NCBI RefSeq assembly: GCF_900182815.1
Contig: NZ_FXUA01000001.1
Span: 248,001 to 312,000, forward strand
Length of the DNA stretch: 64,000 nucleotides
Origin: Algoriphagus winogradskyi
GTDB taxonomy: Bacteria; Bacteroidota; Bacteroidia; Cytophagales; Cyclobacteriaceae
Direction: 5' to 3'
Part shown: one piece after another, positions 45,442-55,700 of the stretch
Layout: each line of letters begins with the position of its first letter
Numbering within the stretch: the first letter of the stretch is position 1
Program-made: the position numbers and the translations under genes
Notes under the pieces: model-generated
Told to the model about the DNA's origin: nothing
Database searches by the model: none
Seen by the model: the letters and a program-made list of their open reading frames with translations, nothing else

Positions 45442-46316
45442 AACCGGAAAGGGATATCGGCTATATGAAAATTTTAAAAACTGCCCCGGGAACCTCAGTT
45501 CAGGATTTAGGTAGAGTGAGATTTTCTCAATTTGGTATTCCCAATTCAGGGGCACTGGATTTACGTTCATTTGTTTGGGTTAATCATCTTCTTCAAAATA
45601 AAGATTCTGATGCGGCACTTGAAATCTGTCAGCCAGGGTTAAAAGTGCAATTTGATTCGCCTACTATGATTTATCTTGCTGGTGCCAGAGCATCTGCAAA
45701 GCTAAATGGAAAAGTTCTTTCTAATCCTGGCTTACTGCCAATTCAAGCAAATGATCTATTGGAAATAGGCGCTATGGAAATTGGAGCTGTGCTCTATTTA
45801 GGAATAAAATATGGCTTTCAAACCGAGAAAGTAATGCAATCCAGAAGTTTCTATAGTGGAATAACCCAGTCTGATTTCGCAAAGAAAGAGCTGAGAATTC
45901 CATACTTCACCTATAAAGAGGTGCCGGCCTCTACTTCTTCCAAAGTCAAATGGAATATAAATTGGATACAGGAAAAAGTCATAGATGCTTATCCAGGCCC
46001 AGAATGGGAATTATTAAGTAAACAGTCAAAGGAAATACTAGATTCCTACGAGTTCACAGTCTCAGATTTAAAAAACAGAATGGCAATTCAATTGAATGAA
46101 TTGCTTCCAAATTCCCTTCCCGAAATGGCTACCGCACCGGTTTTTCCAGGAACAGTTCAGCTTACCTCGGGAGGCAAATTACTTGTGTTAATGAAAGACG
46201 CTCAAGTCACCGGTGGTTATCCTAGAATTCTACAGCTCGAAGAACAGGCTATTTCGATTCTCGCTCAAAAAAAACCAAAGGAAAAAATAAAGTTTTCCTT
46301 AAAAACATTCTCCTAA
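45438..46316 (+). CDS. pxpC: 5-oxoprolinase subunit C (biotin-dependent carboxyltransferase-like)
   Basis: 292 aa starting at an ATG that overlaps the pxpB stop; an internal ATG at 45465 (MKILKTAPGTSVQDLGR) matches the usual family N-terminus better, so the first nine residues are uncertain. Family motifs: TSVQDLGR, GIPNSGALDLRSF, IYLAGARASAKLNG and the C-terminal VFPGTVQLTSGGKLLVLM and DAQVTGGYPRI. With PxpA/B it completes a 5-oxoprolinase. A dedicated transporter, often found next to pxp genes, is absent here. A weak hairpin terminator follows. Confidence 0.94.
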   Translation: MKPERDIGYMKILKTAPGTSVQDLGRVRFSQFGIPNSGALDLRSFVWVNHLLQNKDSDAALEICQPGLKVQFDSPTMIYLAGARASAKLNGKVLSNPGLLPIQANDLLEIGAMEIGAVLYLGIKYGFQTEKVMQSRSFYSGITQSDFAKKELRIPYFTYKEVPASTSSKVKWNINWIQEKVIDAYPGPEWELLSKQSKEILDSYEFTVSDLKNRMAIQLNELLPNSLPEMATAPVFPGTVQLTSGGKLLVLMKDAQVTGGYPRILQLEEQAISILAQKKPKEKIKFSLKTFS

Positions 46317-46319
46317 AAA

Positions 46320-46350
46320 AAACGGCTTTCCCTCTTGAGGAAAGTCATTT
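46320..46350 (+). terminator. Probable terminator after pxpC
   Basis: GGCTTTCC-CTCTTGA-GGAAAGTC is an 8-bp stem (one G-U pair) preceded by an A run and followed by ATTTTCC. Moderate strength. Confidence 0.5.
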
Positions 46351-46389
46351 TCCCTACTATCTTACACTTTTACATTGACAATAGACCAG

Positions 46390-47901
46390 ATGGATAATAG
46401 CTTAAAAGAACAAATTATTGGACAGGGAATGAACCCTGATACTGTAGCACAACAAATTCAACATTTCGAAAACGGCTTTCCCTTTTTAAAAATCACCGCC
46501 CCTGCCACGCCAGGAGACGGCATCAAGGTATTGACTGATAAAGAGTTGAACCATCATCTTGCGACTTATCCTGAGAAGGCTGCTCAGATAGAGGTATTGA
46601 AATTTGTACCTGCGAGTGGAGCTGCCTCACGGATGTTCAAGGATCTTTTCGCTTTTCTGGAAGGAGATGGAGATATCAGCAAATCTGCGTTTGTACGGAA
46701 ATTCATGAATAACATAGAGAAGTTCGCCTTCTACGAGGATCTGGATGAAGTCCTGGAAAGTCAGGGAAGTAGCATATATCATGCGCTAGACACCAAAGAT
46801 TATAAAAGCATTTTGGCAGCGCTACTTTTGGATGAAGGCTTAGGCTATGGAAACTTGCCGAAAGGCTTATTGAAATTCCATCGTTATAAAGATGGACGAA
46901 GAACTCCTGCTTATGAGCATCTGATCGAAGGAGTTCAATATGCAATTGGAAAAGGATCGATAGTAAAAATACATTTCACAGTTTCTCCGGAGCATGCTCC
47001 AAAATTCAAAGCTGAAATAGAGAAAATTCTACCTAGAATTGAGAAAGAATTCGGAGTAAATTTCGAAATCAGCTACTCTCAGCAGAAGAAATCGACTGAT
47101 ACCATTGCCGTAAATACGGATAACAGCCCATTTACTGAAGAGGATGGCAGTATACTCTTCAGACCAGCTGGTCATGGAGCTTTACTGGAAAACCTAAATG
47201 AGGTTTCTGCAGATCTGATCTTTATCAAAAACGTGGATAATGTAGTTCCTGATCGCTTAAAAGACGAAACTAAAACCTACAAAATGGCAATAGGTGGAAT
47301 GCTGCTGGAAGCTCAGGAAAAAGTCTTTGAGTCCCTACATGCGCTGGATAAGGAAGAAAATGAGGAATCAGTGTCAAAAGCAGAAGACGTATTGACACAA
47401 GCTTTGGGAGTGAAAGTACCAGAAGATTTTTCACACCTCTCCATTGAAGCAAAAGCTGCCTTTCTAAAAGTCAAACTCAACCGTCCAATTCGTATATGTG
47501 GAATGGTGAAAAATACTGGAGAGCCTGGCGGAGGTCCTTTTTGGGTCAAAGAAGAAGATGGGTTCCAATCACTTCAAATCTTAGAAACTGCCCAGATCGA
47601 CCTGAATGATCCAGCTTCAAAAGAACATTTCAACTCCGCTACCCACTTCAACCCAGTTGATTTGGTATGCGCTACCAGAAATTACAAAGGTGAGTCTTTT
47701 GACTTGCTACAATACAGAGATATGATGACTGGATTTATCACGGAGAAATCCAAAAGTGGCAAAGACCTTAAAGCGCTGGAACTACCTGGACTTTGGAATG
47801 GTGCAATGTCAGGCTGGAATACCATCTTCGTGGAAGTTCCGCTGATTACTTTCAATCCTGTGAAGACAGTGAATGACCTTCTAAGAGACGAACATCAATA
47901 A
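46390..47901 (+). CDS. DUF4301 family protein
   Basis: 503 aa from the ATG at 46390; an earlier TTG five codons upstream is less likely. The protein matches DUF4301 throughout: KFVPASGAASRMFKDLFAF near residues 77-95, LPKGLLKFHRYKDGRRTPAY, EDGSILFRPAGHGALLENLN, FIKNVDNVVPDRLKDETK and GGGPFWVKEEDG. The GAASRM and NVDNVVPD stretches recall nucleotidyl- or UTP-sugar transferases, but no activity is established. It is cytoplasmic, large and conserved in Bacteroidota. A long imperfect hairpin lies just downstream. Confidence 0.88.
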   Translation: MDNSLKEQIIGQGMNPDTVAQQIQHFENGFPFLKITAPATPGDGIKVLTDKELNHHLATYPEKAAQIEVLKFVPASGAASRMFKDLFAFLEGDGDISKSAFVRKFMNNIEKFAFYEDLDEVLESQGSSIYHALDTKDYKSILAALLLDEGLGYGNLPKGLLKFHRYKDGRRTPAYEHLIEGVQYAIGKGSIVKIHFTVSPEHAPKFKAEIEKILPRIEKEFGVNFEISYSQQKKSTDTIAVNTDNSPFTEEDGSILFRPAGHGALLENLNEVSADLIFIKNVDNVVPDRLKDETKTYKMAIGGMLLEAQEKVFESLHALDKEENEESVSKAEDVLTQALGVKVPEDFSHLSIEAKAAFLKVKLNRPIRICGMVKNTGEPGGGPFWVKEEDGFQSLQILETAQIDLNDPASKEHFNSATHFNPVDLVCATRNYKGESFDLLQYRDMMTGFITEKSKSGKDLKALELPGLWNGAMSGWNTIFVEVPLITFNPVKTVNDLLRDEHQ

Positions 47902-47908
47902 AAGTTAA

Positions 47909-47957
47909 AAAGCTGAAGTCTAAAGTCTGAAAATTTCAGATTTCAGATTTCAGCTTT
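47909..47957. repeat. Long imperfect hairpin of TTTCAGA-type repeats between convergent genes
   Basis: The left arm (47909-47932) and the right arm (47934-47957) are complementary over 24 positions with three mismatches. The right arm contains the TTTCAGA unit twice, then TTTCAGC. Tracts of this kind recur at gene ends in this window (28551, 29841, 33780). It may terminate both DUF4301 and the methyltransferase gene. Confidence 0.6.
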
Positions 47958-47963
47958 CTGAAT

Positions 47964-49127
47964 TTATTCTTCTTTTTTGCCCTCGTACAAATCGTATTTT
48001 AGCAAGCGGCAGTCAATAGTGCCATTCCAAAACTCAATTCTACGACTTGCTTTCAACCCTATTTTTTTGGCTAATTCAAGATTCCCCGTAAAAATATAGC
48101 CTCTGTATCCTGCACATTTCTGCTTGAGGAAATCCCCCATTCTTTTGTAAGTCAATTGCAGCTCATCGTTCTCCCCTAGCCTTTCGCCATATTCTGGGTT
48201 GAACATGATCACTCCACGTGGACGTTCAGGTATTTCGGTTTCTGCAAAATCACAAACCTGAAATTCTATCATGTGATCCACTCCTGCTGTGATTGCATTT
48301 TCCTGGGCAAAAGAAATCGCTTGAAGAGAAATATCAGAGGCAATGATCTTGAGATCAGGAAGCTCCATGATTTTACTTTCGAGCTTCTTTTTCTTTGCTA
48401 AAAAAGCCTGCTCATCATATCCCAAAATATGCTGGAAAGAATAATGGTCTCTGTAAAGCCCTGGATAGCGTTTAGTCGCCATCAGCGCCGCTTCGATTGC
48501 CAAAGTCCCAGAACCACACATAGGATTGATAAAAGGAACTCGGGTATTCCACTCAGTAGCGTATATCGTCGCTGCCGCCAAAGCCTCCATCATCGGTGCT
48601 TTTCCAGGAATTTTGCGATAGCCATGCTTGGCTAAAGTATCTCCAGAAGTATTGATGTAAACCGAACACTGGGTTTCTTTCCAATAAACCTGAAAAACCA
48701 AGCCATTAAAATCTGAACCAGAATCTGGTCTACGTCCCTTTATTTCACGGAAGCGATCAACAATAGCATCTTTCACCTTGACATTTACAATCAATGGAGT
48801 AGTGATACTTTCATTTTCTGCAACAGAATTTACCGAGAAATACCCATCTACATCCAGGTAGTCTTCCCAAGGAATCGCTTTGAATCTACGGTAGATATCA
48901 TCCGCATTTCTCAAGTAAAAAGATTTGATTTCATATAGCACCTGGGAGGCAGTTCTTAGGTACAGATTGAGATCCATGCATTCTTCCATGGTCGCCTTTA
49001 GTTCTATGCCTGTCCTAGTGACAGCTTCAGGCACGAATCCTAATTCACGAACTTCCTTTTCCAAATAAGAAACTGAGCGATCCTTACAGGTGACAAAAAC
49101 TTTTCCTTTGAGATTAAAATCAAGCAT
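47964..49127 (-). CDS. THUMP-domain class I SAM-dependent RNA methyltransferase (RlmL/TrmN-like)
   Basis: 387 aa from the ATG at 49127; an in-frame GTG eight codons upstream (49151) would give MLDLLLLR and is less likely. An N-terminal ferredoxin-like/THUMP region (about 10-155; VTCKDRSVSYLEKEVRELGF, SITTPLIVNVKVKDAIVDRF) precedes the Rossmann methyltransferase with INPMCGSGTLAIEAALMA (SAM-binding) and the catalytic motif reading FNPEYGERLG instead of the usual NPPYGER. The family makes N2-methylguanine in 23S rRNA or tRNA. The exact nucleotide cannot be told from this sequence. Confidence 0.9.
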   Translation of the reverse strand: MLDFNLKGKVFVTCKDRSVSYLEKEVRELGFVPEAVTRTGIELKATMEECMDLNLYLRTASQVLYEIKSFYLRNADDIYRRFKAIPWEDYLDVDGYFSVNSVAENESITTPLIVNVKVKDAIVDRFREIKGRRPDSGSDFNGLVFQVYWKETQCSVYINTSGDTLAKHGYRKIPGKAPMMEALAAATIYATEWNTRVPFINPMCGSGTLAIEAALMATKRYPGLYRDHYSFQHILGYDEQAFLAKKKKLESKIMELPDLKIIASDISLQAISFAQENAITAGVDHMIEFQVCDFAETEIPERPRGVIMFNPEYGERLGENDELQLTYKRMGDFLKQKCAGYRGYIFTGNLELAKKIGLKASRRIEFWNGTIDCRLLKYDLYEGKKEE

Positions 49128-49471
49128 GCGCAAAAGTAACAAATCGAGCACAACTAAAAGTGATGCGAAGTAATGATTATTCTATGTGAGATTCCATCAG
49201 ACCTAGTAAAGTCAAATAATATCCTGATGAAATGCCTATGAGAAGGCTTCATAAACCTCAGGATGATTGCTTAAGGCATTCCATCTGACCATTATAATTC
49301 AAAAAATAAGCAGATTAAAGATCAACAAATACATTCCATAATATTTTCAGCATTGATAGTCAATGATTTTGGAAGGCATACTCGCAAACGATTGCGTAAC
49401 TTAACAAGATTGCGTTTGCTGCAATCGCACTAAATCTTGAATTTTATATTGAACAATAATATCACAACATT
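49128..49471. other. Intergenic region upstream of the DUF1080 operon
   Basis: Contains a LacI-like operator at 49383, a second pair of half-sites (GATTGC 49408, GCAATC 49421), and an imperfect hairpin at 49221-49264 flanked by 13-bp near-direct repeats ATTCCATCAGACC (49191) and ATTCCATCTGACC (49278). No gene is seen. Confidence 0.55.
49383..49396. promoter_or_regulatory. LacI-type operator 1 upstream of the DUF1080 operon
   Basis: CGCAAACGATTGCG differs from the perfect palindrome at 52542 (CGCAATCGATTGCG) at one position and keeps the central CG expected of LacI-family sites. It lies about 75 bp upstream of the start codon at 49472. Confidence 0.7.
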
Positions 49472-50854
49472 ATGAAATATACCCGAAATCTATTCGCGGT
49501 TTTACTTACCTCAATCACTCTGGCTAGCTGTGCTAGCGAACAAAAAGTGGACGATGGTTGGACTGAATTATTTAATGGTAAAGACCTAAGCGGTTGGAAA
49601 ACAGTTGCGGGTACTGCCACATTTGAAGTAGTAGATGGAACTATCGTAGGCTCTGCGGTTGCCGATTCTCCTAACACATTTCTGATTACTGAGGAGACTT
49701 ACGGAGATTATATTCTGGAACTTGATCTCAAAATCGAGCACCTTTCCAGCAATTCCGGAGTGATGACTCGTGGCCAATTTGACCCAGCGGCGAGAGATGG
49801 AAAAGGCCTAGTTTATGGCTACCAAATCGAAGCTGATCCTTCGGAAAGAGCATGGTCAGGTGGATTATATGACGAAGCGAGAAGAGGATGGCTTTACCCT
49901 CTTGATCTGAATCCTGAAGCAAAAACTGCTTTTAAAATGGGTGAATTCAACCATTATAGAATCGAAGCTATAGGTGATGAAATCAAAACCTGGGTGAATG
50001 GTCAACCAGTGGCTTACGTAGTAGATGATATGGACAAAAGCGGCTTTATAGGTTTGCAAGTGCATAGTATTCGTAATCCAGAAGATGCTGGTAGAAAAAC
50101 CACATTTAAAAATGTAAAAATTCAAACAGAAAACCTTGAGTCAAAAGCTTTTGACAAGGATATTTTCGTAGTGAACAATAGCCTGAATTCTCTAACTGAA
50201 TACGAAAAAAACAATGGATGGAAGCTGCTTTTCAACGGTCAAAATTCTGATGGCTGGAGAGGTGCATATAAAGAAACTTTTCCTGAGCATGGCTGGTCTG
50301 TAAATGATGGCATCTTGTCAATCGCTGCATCAGATGGAGGAGAATCTACCAATGCCGGTGATATTGTAACTACAGAAAAATTTTCAGCTTTTGATTTAGC
50401 CTTTGAATTTAGACTAACCGAAGGAGCTAACTCTGGTGTGAAATATTTCGTAACCCTTTCCGAGGGAAATAAAGGCTCTGCCATAGGACTTGAATACCAG
50501 GTTTTGGATGATGAAAAGCACCCAGATGCAAAAATGGGTAGAGATGGCAATCGAACTTTAGCTTCCCTTTATGACTTAATCAAAGCGGATAAACAACCAC
50601 GATTTGTTAAACCAATCGGAGAATGGAATAAAGGCCGGGTGGTTGTGACTCCAGACAATAAGGTGGCTCATTACTTAAATGGTGTGAAAGTAGTAGAGTA
50701 TGTAAGAGGATCGCAAGAATACCGAGACTTAGTGGCAATAAGTAAGTATGCGAAGTGGGAAAACTTTGGCGAAGCAACAGAAGGACATATTCTTCTTCAA
50801 GATCATGGAAATGACGTAAGCTTCAAAAACATTAAAATCAAGAGCTTGAAATAA
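49472..50854 (+). CDS. Lipoprotein with two DUF1080 (3-keto-disaccharide hydrolase-like) domains
   Basis: 460 aa. A type II signal peptide ends at Cys20 (TLASC). Two DUF1080 jelly-roll domains follow: residues 28-215 (WTELFNGKDLSGWKTVAGTA) and 245-458 (WKLLFNGQNSDGWRGAYKET). DUF1080 proteins cleave 3-keto-glycosides by a lyase/hydratase-type route after a Gfo/Idh/MocA enzyme has oxidised C3, an activity reported for the family; here it is inference. The gene is followed 14 bp later by such an oxidoreductase, and a LacI-like operator lies upstream. Probably located on the outer or inner membrane facing the periplasm. Confidence 0.9.
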   Translation: MKYTRNLFAVLLTSITLASCASEQKVDDGWTELFNGKDLSGWKTVAGTATFEVVDGTIVGSAVADSPNTFLITEETYGDYILELDLKIEHLSSNSGVMTRGQFDPAARDGKGLVYGYQIEADPSERAWSGGLYDEARRGWLYPLDLNPEAKTAFKMGEFNHYRIEAIGDEIKTWVNGQPVAYVVDDMDKSGFIGLQVHSIRNPEDAGRKTTFKNVKIQTENLESKAFDKDIFVVNNSLNSLTEYEKNNGWKLLFNGQNSDGWRGAYKETFPEHGWSVNDGILSIAASDGGESTNAGDIVTTEKFSAFDLAFEFRLTEGANSGVKYFVTLSEGNKGSAIGLEYQVLDDEKHPDAKMGRDGNRTLASLYDLIKADKQPRFVKPIGEWNKGRVVVTPDNKVAHYLNGVKVVEYVRGSQEYRDLVAISKYAKWENFGEATEGHILLQDHGNDVSFKNIKIKSLK

Positions 50855-50868
50855 ACCCAAAATCAATT

Positions 50869-52215
50869 ATGAAGAACAACAGAAGAGACTTTATCAAAAA
50901 ATCTGCTGCTGCCACTGTGGGATTCTCTGCCTTGGGTACAGCCGCTTTTTCCGCTAAGTCATACGCAAATATCATAGGAGCAAATGATCGTTTAAATGTT
51001 GCCATTGCTGGTTTAGGAAGACGCCTTGGAGCTTATTATGAACCTATTGGTTTGAAATCCAGCAATGTAAATCTGATGTATCTCTGTGATGCCATGGAAT
51101 CGCAGATGCCAAAGGCTGCAAAGAATTTCTCGAAGCATATAGATTACGCTCCTAAACTCGAACAAAATGTCATGAAAGTAATGGATGACAAGGAGGTGGA
51201 CTGTATGATCATCGCGACACCCGATCACTGGCATGCACCAGGTACATGGCTTGCTTTGGAGCGTGGCAAAAATGTTTATGTGGAAAAACCGTGTTCTCAT
51301 AATCCACATGAAGGTGAATTGCTGATTGCTCTGCAGAAGAAGTATAACAAAGTAGTGCAAATGGGAAATCAGCAGCGCTCTGCTCCTGAAAGCCGGGAAA
51401 TCATTAAAGCCATTCATGACGGAGCGATAGGCAAAGCATTCATGGCAAAAGCTTTTTATAGCAACAATAGAGGAGCCGTCCCAAATCCTGTCGCAGCGCC
51501 TGCACCAGCAGGTTTAGACTGGGAAATGTTCCAAGGTCCAGCACCAAGAAGAGCCTATACGCATGACACATGGGACTACAATTGGCACTGGTATGGCTGG
51601 GAATATGGAACGGCTGAAACAGGAAATAATGCAACTCATGAACTTGATGTAGCGCGCTGGGCACTTCAGGTAGATTATCCAAGTGAAGTTTTGGTTACAG
51701 CTGACAAGCGTCACTTTGCTGAAGATGGCTGGGTGATGTATGATACGATGGACGCTACGTTTAAATTCGGAGATGGATCGGTAATCCAATGGGATGGTAA
51801 AAGCAGAAATAGCTATAAAACCTACGGATCAGACAGAGGAACAATCATTTACGGCACTGAAGGTTCAGTTTATGTTGACCGAGGAGGCTACAAGCAATTC
51901 GACAGATCAGGGAAAGAAGTGAAAAGAAATCTATCTGGAGGCAATGAAGCTGGTACGGCACTTGGAGGCGGTGGAGACATGAGTACGATTCACATTGTGA
52001 ATTTTTTCAATGCGGTTCGTGGATTAGAAAAGCAAAACTCCAACATTGAAGAAGGAGCAGTCAGTACCCTTCTTTGCCATTTGGCCAATATTAGCTATAG
52101 AACTGGAGAGAATCTCATTTGTGACCCAAGCAATGGGCATATAAAAAATTCTAAGAAAGCATCAGCGCTTTGGACTAGATCGTATGAAAAAGGTTGGGAA
52201 CCCCCGAAGGTTTGA
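50869..52215 (+). CDS. Gfo/Idh/MocA oxidoreductase, Tat-exported (glycoside 3-dehydrogenase-like)
   Basis: 448 aa. The twin-arginine signal (NNRRDFIKKSAAATVGFSAL) indicates export with bound cofactor. The Rossmann motif is AIAGLGRRLG (45-54), ATPDHWHAPG follows near 121-130, and the EKP motif EKPCSHNP is intact. The C-terminal substrate domain includes TGNNATHELDVARWAL. Close relatives oxidise a glycoside hydroxyl. It is co-transcribed with the DUF1080 gene (14-bp gap) and closed by a terminator at 52294. Together they fit oxidation of a sugar at C3 followed by cleavage. Confidence 0.92.
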   Translation: MKNNRRDFIKKSAAATVGFSALGTAAFSAKSYANIIGANDRLNVAIAGLGRRLGAYYEPIGLKSSNVNLMYLCDAMESQMPKAAKNFSKHIDYAPKLEQNVMKVMDDKEVDCMIIATPDHWHAPGTWLALERGKNVYVEKPCSHNPHEGELLIALQKKYNKVVQMGNQQRSAPESREIIKAIHDGAIGKAFMAKAFYSNNRGAVPNPVAAPAPAGLDWEMFQGPAPRRAYTHDTWDYNWHWYGWEYGTAETGNNATHELDVARWALQVDYPSEVLVTADKRHFAEDGWVMYDTMDATFKFGDGSVIQWDGKSRNSYKTYGSDRGTIIYGTEGSVYVDRGGYKQFDRSGKEVKRNLSGGNEAGTALGGGGDMSTIHIVNFFNAVRGLEKQNSNIEEGAVSTLLCHLANISYRTGENLICDPSNGHIKNSKKASALWTRSYEKGWEPPKV

Positions 52216-52293
52216 TATGTTTGTTAAATTATTTATATAAGTTTATTATTATTAACAAATAATTTTTCAAATGACACTATATAAGTATGAAAG

Positions 52294-52319
52294 AAGGTCA
52301 GCTTAGCTGGCCTTTTTTT
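52294..52319 (+). terminator. Rho-independent terminator after the DUF1080-Gfo/Idh operon
   Basis: AAGGTCAGC-TTA-GCTGGCCTT is a 9-bp stem with one G-U pair, followed by a T-run. Confidence 0.8.
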
Positions 52320-52541
52320 AATTAAAATCAGATAAAAATCTGCATAGTGATTTATTAGGATTTCTAGGTTAACAACTTGCTATTGATTTTAGACCGAAAA
52401 GTTAATTTTTATAAGGTAAAGCGTTTTGAAACCTGAATTAAAAAGTTAGAAATAGGCAATCATTGCGCATCTAAAAAGGGTTATTTTACCCGATTAACGT
52501 AGATATAGACCAATCAAAGAAACATTAAACCATTAACATAG

Positions 52542-52555
52542 CGCAATCGATTGCG
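52542..52555. promoter_or_regulatory. LacI-type operator 2 upstream of susC1
   Basis: CGCAATCGATTGCG is a perfect 14-bp palindrome with a central CG pair. It lies about 150 bp upstream of the susC1 start. The same site, with one change each, occurs at 49383 and 57767. The LacI-family gene at 62964 is the natural candidate regulator. Confidence 0.75.
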
Positions 52556-52701
52556 TAAAATAAAGCCGGGGTTTATTAAAAGAAATTATCTTTAAAATCA
52601 TACCTTAACTACAGATTGTATATTCTGAGTTTCAACCAAATAGGTTGTATTCTTAAGTATAGAATCAGAAACCTAATTTTCTTTTAACAAAACCTAAAAT
52701 T

Positions 52702-55700
52702 ATGAAGCCAAAAATTTACACTTATTTAAGTGTACTACTTTTTGTGCTGCTATCCATAACACATGGATATGCGCAAAACGCACAAGTTAGTGGTACAGTT
52801 TACGATGAAACAGGTCAGCCCCTACCGGGTGCTACCATCCTTGTAAAAGGTACAACCACCGGAACCACATCAGACTTAGATGGAAAATATTCCATCTCAG
52901 CTCCATCAAATGGCACTCTTATTATCTCTTTTATTGGTTACAACCCTACAGAAATAGTAATAGGCAACCAGTCTGTAATTGATGTGAATCTGACTCCTGA
53001 CCTATCAGATCTGGAGGAAGTGGTGGTTGTCGGTTACGGAACGGCTAAAAAGAGTCAGTTAACAGGAGCTATCTCCTCAGTGGGCTCAAAAGAAATAGGT
53101 GAACTTCCTATTACTGATGCTAGACAAGCACTACAAGGACGTGCAGCAGGTGTCGATGTGACACAGCCAGGATCCAAGCCAGGATCAGCTCCTCAAGTTA
53201 GAATTAGAGGTAGAAGATCATTCAACGCTTCGAATGAGCCACTTTATGTAGTAGATGGAATTCCACTTGCCGGGGGAATTGACGACATCAACCCTCAGGA
53301 TATTACTTCGATGGAAGTCTTGAAGGATGCCTCTGCTACTGCTATCTATGGATCTAGAGGATCAAACGGTGTAGTGTTGATTACTACAAAGAGAGGTTCT
53401 GTAGGTAAAACCGTAGTATCCTTAGATGCTTACTATGGAATTAACAAGGAGCTAGGAAGAATTGATGTTTTCAACGGTCCTGAATTTGCTGAATACAAAA
53501 GAGAATCTCGTAGAGCGGGTGAAGGCTACCCTGAAGGTCCTGCTACTCCTGAAGCAGATGCTTCAATATTTGAGCCAGTAGAACTTGATGGCATTGCTCA
53601 AGGAAGAACTACAGATTACCCTGCTGGGTTATTAAGAAACGGTTCTATTCAAAGCTACCAATTAGGAATTAGTGGTGGTAGTGATAAAACCACTTTCTTC
53701 GTTTCAGGTAACTACTTCAAAGATGAAGGTGTAATCATCAATCAAGATTATACCCGCTATACCTTTAGAGCAAATATTGATCACAAGATCACGAAAAACA
53801 TCAAATTCGGAACTTCTACACTTGTCACTTATAGTGAGCGAAATGGAGAAAACTTCAATCCTTTGGGAGGTGCTCTTGCAGAGAATCCACTTGGGAAACC
53901 TTATGATGATGAAGGAAACTTAATTTTCCTTCCTACTCAAGATGGATTAAGAACAAACCCATTTGCAGAAATTGTACCAGGTGCACAGTCGGATTTGACT
54001 AAAAATTATAGAATCTTCAACAGTATTTTTGCTCAGTATGACATCCTTCCTGGCCTTAGCTATAGAATGGTATTTGGCCCAGACATTACGATAAGCAGAA
54101 ATGGCCGATTCACAGGTTCACAGACTAATTCTAGACGTGGTGGAGCTGCTACAGGTAGCGTAGATGATAGATTTACTTTCAATTATACATTTGAAAATAT
54201 CTTGACCTACACTAAAACCTTCAATGATGTTCACAACTTAAACATCACAGGTCTACAATCAATTCAGCGAGATAAATTTGAACAAAGCACTATCTCCGTT
54301 TTAGGTATACCAGCAGAGTCTCAGCTATACCATAGATTGGGAGATGCATCACAAATTACCGGTGCTAATACAAACCTTGTAGAATGGTCTCTTATGTCGT
54401 TCATGGGTAGAGTCAACTATGACTTCAAAAACAAATACCTAGTAACCGCAACATTGAGAGCTGATGGTAGCTCTAGATTTGGAGCAAATAATAGATTTGC
54501 TTACTTCCCTTCAGTTGCCCTTGGTTGGAATATTCATTCTGAATCATTCATGCAAAACTCTAGCACTATAGATCAATTGAAGCTTAGAGCTTCCTATGGT
54601 TCTATCGGTAACCAAGCGATTAACCCATACCAAACGCAAGCCTTACTTGGCAGAACGAGCTATGCTTATGACAACACTGCTGCCTTTGGTTATAGACCAA
54701 ATACGATTGGTAACCCTGATTTGAGATGGGAGACTTCTACTACTCTCAACTTAGGATTGGATTTTGCACTTTGGAAAAGTAGAGTATTTGGATCCATAGA
54801 ATATTACGTCACGAATACCAGTGATCTACTTGCACCACAGCCACTTCCTAATTCTATCGGATTCGGTGGTTTCACAACCAACATTGGTGAAACTCAAAAC
54901 CGTGGTGTTGAATTGACTATTTCTACTCTAAATGTAGAAAAAGGAGACTTTACCTGGTCTTCTGACATCATTTTCACCAAAAACACGGAAGAAATTATTT
55001 CCTTACCAAATGGTGATGACATCTCGGCAGGTAGATTTATTGGTCAGCCATTGACGATATTCTATGACTTGAAAAAGATAGGCATCTGGCAAACATCCGA
55101 AATCGATGAGGCTAAGTCATACGGAAGTGTTCCGGGTGAAATCAAAATTGAAGACTTCAACAATGATGGAGTAATCAATTCACTTGATAGACAATTCTTA
55201 GGTTCTGCAGTGGCCGATTTTGCAATGGGTTTCACAAACAGATTTAGCTTTAAAGGATTTGATTTGTCATTCTTCCTTTATGGAAGATTCGGCTCTATGC
55301 TTAGATCTCAATTCCATACTCAAAACAATTCACTTGCTGGTAGATATAACAATTTGGATGTTGATTACTGGACTCCTAACAACCCAACCAATGCCTATCC
55401 AAGACCAAATGTGAACCAAGAAAGTGCGAAATATGCAAGTTCAATGGAATATTTTGACGGTACATTCATCAAAGTAAGAAACATCAACTTTGGTTATAAT
55501 TTCTCACCAGAAGCCGCTAAGAAGATCGGGATGACAAGCTTGAGAATTTATACAAGTATTCAGCAGCCATTTATATTTGCTAACTACCGCTCTGAGCACA
55601 AAGGAATCGATCCAGAAGTATTTATCGATGGCGAGCAAGGTGTAGGTGGAGGTATTGTTAATTCTAACGTATCCCCAGCTGTCACTTCTTATACATTTGG

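Larger units (their letters stand above)
52216..52701. other. Regulatory region upstream of susC1
   Basis: 486 bp without a gene. It holds the terminator of the upstream operon (52294-52319), the perfect LacI-like palindrome at 52542, and a TATCTTTA hexamer about 30 bp downstream of it (near 52588) that may be the -7 of susC1. The rest is AT-rich. Confidence 0.55.
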
